NCBI GenBank assembly: GCA_023417065.1
Contig: JAEZGH010000038.1
Coordinates: 1 to 30,995, forward strand
Source: Bacteroidota bacterium
Lineage (GTDB): Bacteria; Bacteroidota; Bacteroidia; Cytophagales; Cyclobacteriaceae
Direction: 5' to 3'
DNA: 30,995 bases
Numbering within the stretch: position 1 is the stretch's first letter; the number at the start of each line of letters is the position of its first letter. Of the stretch, positions 25,449 through 30,995 are shown one piece after another. Below the pieces are notes generated by a model. That model did not search any database. It had not been told where the DNA came from and was given only the letters and a program-made list of their open reading frames with translations. The position numbers and the translations under genes were made by a program.

Positions 25449-26021
25449 ATGGATTTTTTCAAATATAAGAATCACATAAAACCGGAAAAAGGACGATTGC
25501 TCATTTCAGAACCATTTTTGCCGGACCCGAATTTCGAGCGAACTGTAGTCCTGCTCTGTGAGCACAATGATGATGGTTCATTTGGATTCGTTCTGAATAA
25601 ACCTTCCATGTTACGGCTGAATGAGGTCGTCGAAGATATGCGTTTCAACGACGTTGTGTTTGTTGGTGGACCGGTGCAACAGGATACGCTGCATTTCCTG
25701 CACCGGAATACGGAGTTGGAGAATGCCGTTGAAATATCGGAAGGCATCTTCTGGGGTGGCGATTTTGAGAGTCTTCTCGTTCATATCGACACCGCGCGAA
25801 TAAAATCGAAAGACATACGTTTCTACCTTGGATACAGCGGCTGGGGACCCGGTCAGTTGGAAAGCGAACTCAAGGAAGACTCGTGGATTGTCTGCGACTT
25901 TGTGAGTGACGACTTATTGTTCGATACCGAACCGGGAGACGTTTGGCGGAAAGCTTTGGATAATATGGGAGGACGTTATTCCATCTTTTCCAAGTATCCG
26001 GTAGACCCCCGATTGAATTAG
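25449..26021 (+). CDS. YqgE/AlgH family protein
   Basis: This 190-residue soluble protein has clear family blocks: GRLLISEPFLPDPNFERTVV near residues 15-34, LLCEHNDDGSFGFVLNKP, FVGGPVQQDTLHFLH near 74-88, and FYLGYSGWGPGQLE near 124-137. The biochemical role is not firmly known; in pseudomonads the family is named for an effect on alginate production, which need not apply here. The ATG at 25449 fits the family start. It is followed by a GCTAAC/GTTAGC inverted repeat and the DUF349 gene. Confidence 0.9.
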   Translation: MDFFKYKNHIKPEKGRLLISEPFLPDPNFERTVVLLCEHNDDGSFGFVLNKPSMLRLNEVVEDMRFNDVVFVGGPVQQDTLHFLHRNTELENAVEISEGIFWGGDFESLLVHIDTARIKSKDIRFYLGYSGWGPGQLESELKEDSWIVCDFVSDDLLFDTEPGDVWRKALDNMGGRYSIFSKYPVDPRLN

Positions 26022-26029
26022 CCAATTTT

Positions 26030-26046
26030 GCTAACTTTACGTTAGC
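26030..26046 (+). repeat. Small palindrome between the YqgE-family and DUF349 genes
   Basis: GCTAAC (26030-26035) and GTTAGC (26041-26046) form a six-base-pair inverted repeat around TTTAC. No T-run follows. TAACTTTA inside it resembles a -7 element, so it could be an operator overlapping a promoter for the DUF349 gene. Confidence 0.35.
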
Positions 26047-26074
26047 CAGCTATAAAGTATTAATTGCGGTGACC

Positions 26075-27940
26075 ATGGAAATGGAACAAGATAAGCGACA
26101 AGGACCTGAAGACAACATTCAGGAAACGCAGTTGGAGGAAAGCCAACGCCAGGATGCTCACGCCGAAATAACGGAGCCGGATGCCGAGCACGCGTCCGAA
26201 GAGGTATCAGAAGATCATGCCGAGGAGGAGCATGTGGATTATTCCAACCACTCCCGACAGGAACTGCTTCATGTCATCAAAGAGCTCGTCAAGGAAAACA
26301 ACTTCAGAAGAATAGATCACGTTCTGCGCGAAGTCAAGCCGGTATATGATGAACTTCGCGACAAAGAAAGAGCAGCCGCGCTGGAGCGTTTTACTGCTGA
26401 TGGCGGAACGTCTGAAGACTTTGAGTTCAAAGGCGACGACACAGACATCGCCTTCGACGCAACGTACCGGCTGCTGAAAGACCGCCGCGCGCAATATGCC
26501 CGCGAACAGGAAGAAAAGAAAGTCGACAACCTTCGCCGCAAGGAAGAACTGCTGGTAAAACTGCGTGAATTGTCAGACGCCATTGATAACAATAACCAGT
26601 TCGAAGCCTTCAAGGAACTCCAACGGGAATGGAAGACAATCGGACCGGTACCTGGTCCGCAGGCGAAAGCGCTATGGGCAAACTACCACGCCCTGGTAGA
26701 TCGCTTCTATGACAATCAAAGCATTTACTTCGAACTCAAGGAACTCGACAGAAAACGCAACCTCGAGGCTAAGCTCGAATTATGCGAACGCGCCGAGAAA
26801 CTCGCCGACGTTGAAATCATCAAGGACGCGATACGTGAGCTGAATGAATTGCATCACGAATTCAAACACATCGGTCCGGTGCCGATTGAAGAGAAAGAGG
26901 CCGTATGGCAACGCTTCAAGGCCGCATCGGATGCGGTATACGCAAAACGCGATGCTTATCTGCAAAACCTCCAGAAAGAACTGAACGTCAACCTCGACGA
27001 AAAAGAAAAGCTGGCGGAAGAAGTACAGAGCTTTGCGACCTATGATTCCGACCGTATCAAGGAGTGGAATCAAAAGACAAAAGAGATTCTGGATATTCAG
27101 AAACGCTGGGAAGCCGTAGGCGGTTTGCCACGTGCCAAGGCCCGTGACGTCAACAAGAAATTCTGGGGTGCATTCAAGGCTTTCTTCAACAACAAGAACA
27201 ACTTCTTCAAGAAGCTTGACGAGGAGCGTGAAGGCAACCTTAAGTTGAAAAACGAACTCGTACAGCAGGCGCTTGCACTGAAGGAGAGTTCCGATTGGGA
27301 GAAGACGTCCAACGAACTGAAAAGCCTGCAGCAACGCTGGAAGGAAATAGGACCTGTGCCTGAAAAACAGCGTGAGAAAGTATTCCGCGAGTTTAAGGAG
27401 GCCTGCGATTATTTCTTTGAGCAGCGCCGCAACCAGCATGGCCGCATTGAGTCAGAGCAGACAGACAATCTGCGACTGAAGGAACAGATTTGTGAAGAGC
27501 TTGAACAACACGCGAGTCAGGGTACTGCAGCTCCGAATCTGCTGCGCACGCTTCAGGATAAGTACAACGCAATAGGATTTGTTCCGCGGAACCAGATCAA
27601 CGCCATACGTACTCGTTATCATCAGGCTGTTGAAAAGTTTGTAAACGCCATTGAGGGCTACGACGACAACGACAAGAACAAGCTGATGCTGGAGAACCAG
27701 ATCAGCGATCTGCGTAACGATCCGATGGCGGAGCGCAAGATATTCCAGAAGGAACAGGCTATACGAAAAAAGATATCCAAAGTAGAAAACGACATCTCGC
27801 TGTGGCGCAACAACCTTGAATTCTTTGGCCATTCGTCGAACGCCGACAAAGTTCGCAACGAATTCAACGAAAAGATCCAGGCTGCTACAGATCAACTGAA
27901 GCAGTTGAAAGACCAGCTGAAGCTTATCAGATCGGTATAA
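26075..27940 (+). CDS. DUF349 repeat protein, helical and highly charged
   Basis: This 621-residue protein starts with a very acidic low-complexity segment (about 5-55). It is otherwise almost all charged helices. Five DUF349 units are visible, each with a W/Y-x-x-IGxVP-like core: LQREWKTIGPVP (about 182), FKHIGPVP (about 263), QKRWEAVGGLP (about 342), LQQRWKEIGPVP (about 418) and LQDKYNAIGFVP (about 492). The C-terminus is a long coiled coil. No signal peptide is seen, so it is cytoplasmic. The family has no settled role in Bacteroidota; a scaffold or nucleic-acid-associated function is a guess. I prefer ATG 26075 to the GTG at 26069. Confidence 0.85.
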   Translation: MEMEQDKRQGPEDNIQETQLEESQRQDAHAEITEPDAEHASEEVSEDHAEEEHVDYSNHSRQELLHVIKELVKENNFRRIDHVLREVKPVYDELRDKERAAALERFTADGGTSEDFEFKGDDTDIAFDATYRLLKDRRAQYAREQEEKKVDNLRRKEELLVKLRELSDAIDNNNQFEAFKELQREWKTIGPVPGPQAKALWANYHALVDRFYDNQSIYFELKELDRKRNLEAKLELCERAEKLADVEIIKDAIRELNELHHEFKHIGPVPIEEKEAVWQRFKAASDAVYAKRDAYLQNLQKELNVNLDEKEKLAEEVQSFATYDSDRIKEWNQKTKEILDIQKRWEAVGGLPRAKARDVNKKFWGAFKAFFNNKNNFFKKLDEEREGNLKLKNELVQQALALKESSDWEKTSNELKSLQQRWKEIGPVPEKQREKVFREFKEACDYFFEQRRNQHGRIESEQTDNLRLKEQICEELEQHASQGTAAPNLLRTLQDKYNAIGFVPRNQINAIRTRYHQAVEKFVNAIEGYDDNDKNKLMLENQISDLRNDPMAERKIFQKEQAIRKKISKVENDISLWRNNLEFFGHSSNADKVRNEFNEKIQAATDQLKQLKDQLKLIRSV

Positions 27941-27956
27941 GGTTGCAGGTTTGTGG

Positions 27957-28030
27957 AGTCTGGTGTTTCCACCTGGCTCTCGCTAATGGAAGCAAAATCT
28001 TGAAGAGTCGGGTGGAAACACCCGACTCTT
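27957..28030. terminator. Tandem hairpins between convergent genes
   Basis: The second hairpin is very strong: AAGAGTCGGGTG (28003-28014), loop GAAA, then CACCCGACTCTT (28019-28030). It is a good terminator for the DUF349 gene and, read the other way, for the small gene at 28086-28361. A first, imperfect hairpin lies at about 27957-27980 with GGTG-TTTC-CACC at its tip. Positions 27962-27973 are the exact reverse complement of 28011-28022, so the two hairpins can also pair with each other. Confidence 0.75.
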
Positions 28031-28085
28031 TAGCATTCATGCGTATATGATATATCTGATGTCCGATGCTATTGGGTGTGATGTT

Positions 28086-28361
28086 TTAAGCTAAAATCAC
28101 AATGAGTGTCACTACGATGACGGCGAGAGCTGCCAATCCCAGTAACGTAAAAAGTTTCAGCCTTGCCTCCCAGAAATTCCTCTGGAGAAGTTCACGCTGC
28201 GATAGTTCTTTTTCCTGGGGTGAAGGGGCGTTCCATTTAACTCCAAGGTTATTTTCGACGGCCGGATAGCCATGCTTCCGTTTGAAATAAGGAAGTTTTC
28301 GGATTTTTTCATTTTGTTGCATTCGTTTTATCATATCGAATGCATGTGTACCTCCTGCCAT
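28086..28361 (-). CDS. Small tail-anchored hypothetical protein
   Basis: This 91-residue protein has a basic N-terminal half (MAGGTHAFDMIKRMQQNEKIRKLPYFKRK) and one C-terminal membrane segment (about 69-91, LFTLLGLAALAVIVVTLIVIL). That topology is a tail-anchored inner-membrane protein with the basic part in the cytoplasm. I do not recognise a named family. It is convergent with the DUF349 gene across the tandem hairpins, and the second small membrane protein lies upstream on the same strand, 61 bases away from its start. Confidence 0.7.
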   Translation of the reverse strand: MAGGTHAFDMIKRMQQNEKIRKLPYFKRKHGYPAVENNLGVKWNAPSPQEKELSQRELLQRNFWEARLKLFTLLGLAALAVIVVTLIVILA

Positions 28362-28422
28362 AATTCAATGGGTAATGTAACTTGTCAGAAGATACTAAAA
28401 TAATGGATCAAAAGGAAGCCGG

Positions 28423-28854
28423 TCATTCGCGCTCCTTATAGGCGATGTACACGTTTAAGGTAGAGTCTGTGTATGTGAGGGTGTTTTCCTGTTTGAACAA
28501 TCTCAGGCCTTTCTTATAGGTGATTTTTAGCGTGTCGAACGTCGACCATTCCATGGATACATCGGTTTCGTTGACCCAGTTATCGGCGGAGAAAACCACT
28601 TTTTCATCGCTGCCTTCGCTGGCATAGCAGCCGATGCGAACAGCGACATGGATAGATGAATTGGTAACGGCATTTCCTTCAACAATGAACAATTCCGCCT
28701 GTCGAAGTCCCTCATAATCGCAGTCGTAGTCGAGCACTTCTTTTTGCGGAGTCGGGAAAATTCCGCCGAACTGCCTGACCGACAAATAAGCAACAGCCCC
28801 GACGATCAGTATGATGGCGATAGTCCATAAGCCGTATTTTGCAACCTTACGCAT
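28423..28854 (-). CDS. Hypothetical membrane-anchored protein
   Basis: This 143-residue protein begins MRKVAKYGLWTIAIILIVGAVAYL, a basic start followed by one membrane helix. It continues as a periplasmic beta-rich domain (VLDYDCDYEGLRQAELF...IRIGCYASEG region), with two cysteines in the exported part that could form a disulfide. It ends KERE without a motif I recognise. A GTG at 28905 would add 17 residues; the ATG at 28854 places the basic residues directly before the membrane helix and is preferred. It probably shares a transcript with the small gene that follows it. Confidence 0.65.
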   Translation of the reverse strand: MRKVAKYGLWTIAIILIVGAVAYLSVRQFGGIFPTPQKEVLDYDCDYEGLRQAELFIVEGNAVTNSSIHVAVRIGCYASEGSDEKVVFSADNWVNETDVSMEWSTFDTLKITYKKGLRLFKQENTLTYTDSTLNVYIAYKERE

Positions 28855-28905
28855 TGGCGGTTCGAAGTAGTGATAACGCTGAAAGCCGTTTACGCCAATA
28901 TACAC

Positions 28906-29413
28906 ACGATATGCGATACTGGGTAGGAGATTAGTCCCGTGAAGTATTCTTTTCCGGACAAGTTTTTTATGGGGAGTGCCTCAGCAAGAATATGCTCGTG
29001 ATTGTTCGTGTCGTTTGCAGGGAGTCGCTAAAATGAATGGAAGCTGTCTTCGGGTGGGCTAGCGGTGAACTGGTCAGGTTCGTATATGATCGATCAGGAT
29101 CATTCCTGGCTTGCTTTTCACGCGCCACGTTTTTATTTTAATCGGATGGCTGACCACCGCACTGGCGATGGGCTGATTTCAGGATTTTACTATTGATTAC
29201 GTTTGTGTGTATTACCTGTAACACATGAACAACCCGCTTCCTACCTGTTTAGGCAATTTTTTTTTACGAATAGCGCGGGCACGCCAGGACCTGCCAGATT
29301 CGACAGGCTAATCAAACTTCACTAGGACTTCATGCTATCCTGCCAAGGACTCCGTAGCGTCTTGCTGCGCCCGTCAGATATATCGTAATAATGAATCTAC
29401 CATAAAGCAAAGA
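28906..29413. other. Intergenic stretch with no recognised gene
   Basis: About 500 bases without a convincing open frame, RNA gene or repeat. Stops are frequent in all frames I followed. It may hold the promoter of the minus-strand small membrane-protein genes near 28906-28950, but no clear TAnnTTTG element was found there. Confidence 0.5.
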
Positions 29414-29490
29414 CAAAGCATAAATAGGTGCCGTTTATGCTATATCTATGCTATAGGTATGCTATATGTATGCATTATGTATGCTTTGCG
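29414..29490. repeat. 11-bp tandem repeat array inside an inverted repeat
   Basis: Five consecutive 11-base units begin with TATGC at 29436, 29447, 29458, 29469 and 29480; the first three are near-identical (TATGCTATATC, TATGCTATAGG, TATGCTATATG) and the last two diverge. CAAAGCATA at 29414-29422 is the exact reverse complement of TATGCTTTG at 29480-29488, so the array is bounded by an inverted repeat. GCATAAA (29418-29424) also mirrors TTTATGC (29434-29440). A period of about one helical turn is typical of protein-binding arrays. Confidence 0.75.
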
Positions 29491-29750
29491 CGGCAACTCC
29501 TGCCGGGGAAACCTCGGAGACCTGGCGAGGTCCCTTTGAATGTCTAGAAAATTCGGGAAACTATTTGCGGGAGGGGTTAACTAAAGATAGTACGCTCTGG
29601 ATTCTGGAGCAAGGGGAGGGGCTATCAGCCCGATTTGGCAGGTGCGTTCTCCCCCAATTCTCACACCTCGCCTGATGTTTTCTATAACGCAGCCAATCCA
29701 AAGAATGGTTCCGGTTCATAATTCCAGGGATGCCACCACACACGCGTGTC
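29491..29750. other. Gene-free stretch
   Basis: Short open frames of 60-85 codons exist on both strands here, but they overlap the repeats, have no start signal and resemble no protein. I see no RNA gene. It merely joins the tandem array to the palindromic repeat pair. Confidence 0.45.
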
Positions 29751-29842
29751 GTTAACATGCCGTCCCGCTGGGACGGGTGTTTACCATCGGTGCACGAGTG
29801 TTCCTCAAGCAACACCCCGCCCCGTAGGGGTGGTATGTTAGC
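29751..29842. repeat. Inverted pair of palindromic intergenic repeat units
   Basis: Two 26-base units face each other: 29751-29776 and 29817-29842. Each has a GTTAACAT-like outer part and a palindromic core, CCGTCCC-gct-GGGACGG in the first and CCGCCCC-gta-GGGGTGG in the second. The second read in reverse complement matches the first at about 20 of 26 positions. This is the build of a dispersed REP-like intergenic element with compensating changes in the stems. Similar CCCGTAGGG-type repeats are common between genes in Bacteroidota. Confidence 0.7.
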
Positions 29843-30090
29843 GCGACGCGCTGATAGTAACGTGCCCTCAATTGTGATGCATGATTCTTCACTAGTTCCG
29901 GGAAATGAATCGGCATGCCGTCCTCAAATGAGGTAGCCGTCAACATATCATCCTTATCGGAGGAAATCCAGCGTCATGCTGCGGCAGTTATATACGATGG
30001 GGCTACACGCCGCTGACACTGATAATTCGAATTGCGCTTACTCCATGTGGGACGCGGAGTTTTGTCCCTAATATTGCCCCCAAAAACAAA

Positions 30091-30115
30091 AAAACCGCGC
30101 TTTTGGCGCGGTTTT
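30091..30115 (-). terminator. Terminator beyond the tRNA fragment
   Basis: AAAACCGCGC (30091-30100) pairs with GCGCGGTTTT (30106-30115), a ten-base-pair stem with a five-base loop. On the minus strand a T-rich run follows. It sits directly downstream, in minus-strand sense, of the tRNA 3'-end fragment and is probably the former terminator of that tRNA gene. Confidence 0.75.
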
Positions 30116-30123
30116 AAGGTTTT

Positions 30124-30145
30124 GAGCCCCCTGCCGGGCTTGAAC
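30124..30145 (-). other. tRNA 3'-end fragment, candidate att site
   Basis: Read on the minus strand this is a G, the T loop TTCAAGC, the 3' strand CCGGC of a T stem, then AGGGGGC-T as the 3' side of an acceptor stem. The other half of the T stem and the rest of the cloverleaf are missing: the bases upstream (to the right) are AT-rich and do not pair. A truncated tRNA end next to the tRNA's terminator is the hallmark of one junction of an element integrated into a tRNA gene. The parent tRNA cannot be named from this piece. Confidence 0.65.
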
Positions 30146-30195
30146 TATCTTTATTTTTAAAGGAATTTCGGCCTTTTCGTGACTGAACTTCCGGC

Positions 30196-30215
30196 GAGTA
30201 GCAATTGAGTAGCAA
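30196..30215. repeat. Twin GAGTAGCAA direct repeats next to the att-like site
   Basis: GAGTAGCAA occurs at 30196-30204 and again at 30207-30215, two bases apart (period 11). Lying about 50 bases inside the proposed junction, they could be integrase arm-type binding sites. This is an inference from position and spacing only. Confidence 0.5.
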
Positions 30216-30261
30216 GTTTAATAAATTTTACCTTGATTTGAAACAGTACTGATTATCCATT

Positions 30262-30995
30262 GTGCAAAAAATCTACAAATACAGGCCACTTTCGGAATTT
30301 CTTTTTAAAGAACTATTCTATCAAGAACTCTACTTTGCTTCGTACCCTGAACTAAACGATCCGCTGGATCTAAGCGCTGCGATTGAGTTCACTCCAAGAA
30401 CTGAATCGCAAATTCACTCATTGCTCATGCGAATTGTAATAGTCATACTTAAGGATAAGGGCATGGAAAATGAGACAAAAGCTGCGGCGGTCGGCATAAA
30501 AGAAAGATGTTTTGAAAATTTAAAGAGAGAAGTGTACGAGAAGCTAAGGCAAGTTTCTACGGAAAGAAAAGTAGTCAAAATAGGCGATTTGGCAGATGTG
30601 CTTTCTTCTGTGAATTGGCCATTTCAATTTGACGCTCAGGCCCTATGCCTCGAACTTGCTAGGCTGTCCAGAAAATTTCTTGAGAACAGTTATTCAACTT
30701 CGTTTTCAGAGGTTAATGATGATATCCTCATGTGGTCACACTACGCAAATAAACATTCAGGCATTTGCTTAGAGTTTTCGCTTCCCCGTGAGAATATGTT
30801 CCCATACGTTATAGAAAAAAGGCCACGCCTTGATTTCACTGAGCCATTTGAAACGATCGCCAGAAGTGACACTGAAGTGATTGTTTTCTTGGATCGCCTT
30901 AACAAAGTCGAATATCAGGAACACCCACCTACTGTGAACTTCTTTGATTTCTCCCCTGTATTTAACAATGAAAGTGATTGCGACCTGATGGGATT
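30262..30995 (+). CDS. DUF2971 family protein, cut by the right edge
   Basis: The frame runs open from a GTG at 30262 to the window end, 244 complete codons. The in-frame stop at 30250-30252 leaves only an ATT or this GTG as starts. The DUF2971 pattern is clear: YKYRPLSEFLF at the N-terminus, ELYFASYPELNDPLD near residues 22-36, and the central MWSHYANKHSGICLEFSLP near 156-174. The family is widespread in accessory DNA and has no established activity. Codons are AT-rich compared with the rest of the window, in keeping with transfer. A Shine-Dalgarno sequence is not evident. Confidence 0.8.
   Translation, partial: MQKIYKYRPLSEFLFKELFYQELYFASYPELNDPLDLSAAIEFTPRTESQIHSLLMRIVIVILKDKGMENETKAAAVGIKERCFENLKREVYEKLRQVSTERKVVKIGDLADVLSSVNWPFQFDAQALCLELARLSRKFLENSYSTSFSEVNDDILMWSHYANKHSGICLEFSLPRENMFPYVIEKRPRLDFTEPFETIARSDTEVIVFLDRLNKVEYQEHPPTVNFFDFSPVFNNESDCDLMG

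Larger units (their letters stand above)
30124..30995. mobile_element. Left end of a putative tRNA-integrated element
   Basis: From the tRNA fragment rightward the sequence changes: it becomes clearly AT-richer than the chromosome to the left, starts with twin short repeats, and carries a DUF2971 gene typical of accessory regions. No integrase lies within the window, so the element type and its far end are unknown. The call rests on the att-like fragment plus composition. Confidence 0.5.

Noticed and set aside
26780..27439. 219-codon minus-strand open frame with hydrophobic character
   Set aside because: It is the antisense of charged helical DUF349 codons, which naturally read as Leu/Phe-rich. 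There is no independent support.
29414..29490. CRISPR array
   Set aside because: The units are 11 bases with no spacers between them, and no cas gene is present. No CRISPR was seen anywhere in the window.
29466..29936. Short open frames on both strands in the gene desert
   Set aside because: They run through the tandem and palindromic repeats, are mutually overlapping and show no protein-like composition or start signal.

Overview
The window looks like a chromosomal segment of a Bacteroidota bacterium, most likely of the Cytophagales type. The evidence is a gliding/type IX secretion protein pair (a giant CHU_C-terminated surface protein plus a PorP/SprF-like protein), a short primary sigma factor of Bacteroidota type, promoters matching the Bacteroidota consensus (TTG/TTTG, about 19-21 bp, TAnnTTTG), a BshB1-type deacetylase and few Shine-Dalgarno sequences. 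No species can be assigned from sequence alone.

Layout. 1-600: minus strand, a gene that reads as one 186-codon protein only if three +1 frameshifts are corrected, followed by the start of another minus-strand gene that runs off the left edge. 681-2118: two overlapping plus-strand membrane-protein genes, the second HTTM-like. 2108-5843: a minus-strand glycolytic cluster pgi, pfkA, ROK glucokinase. 5985-12094: a 1663-residue repetitive secreted protein translationally coupled to a PorP/SprF-like gene. 12103-14370: tex (minus). 14444-16290: mgsA plus a DUF389 membrane protein. 16462-16535: tRNA-Met(CAT), followed by a structured, gene-free stretch with an SRP-RNA-like motif. 16882-19199: a START-like protein and an LptF/LptG-family permease. 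19284-23838: rpsO, pnp, the primary sigma factor gene and trxB. 23978-27940: bshB1, pdxH (minus), a YqgE/AlgH-family gene and a five-repeat DUF349 protein. 28086-28854: two small minus-strand membrane proteins. 28906-30090: about 1.2 kb without a convincing gene, holding an 11-bp tandem array inside an inverted repeat and an inverted pair of palindromic repeat units. 30091-30995: a terminator, a 22-bp tRNA 3'-end fragment, twin GAGTAGCAA repeats and an AT-richer DUF2971 gene cut by the right edge. I read this last part as one end of an integrated element.

How the genes fit together. Most of the window is core metabolism and gene expression: sugar phosphorylation and upper glycolysis with a nearby methylglyoxal shunt enzyme, RNA turnover and translation (S15, PNPase, Tex), primary transcription, and thiol redox (TrxB, BshB1). 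The accessory signals lie at the two ends (the broken gene at the left, the repeats and att-like junction at the right) and in the repeat-built surface protein with its basic-tailed PorP/SprF partner. I found no clear, complete novel multi-gene system. The best leads are the triple +1 frameshift gene, the 11-bp repeat array beside the integration junction, the tandem hairpins with complementary loops at 27957-28030, and the candidate structured RNA after the tRNA.
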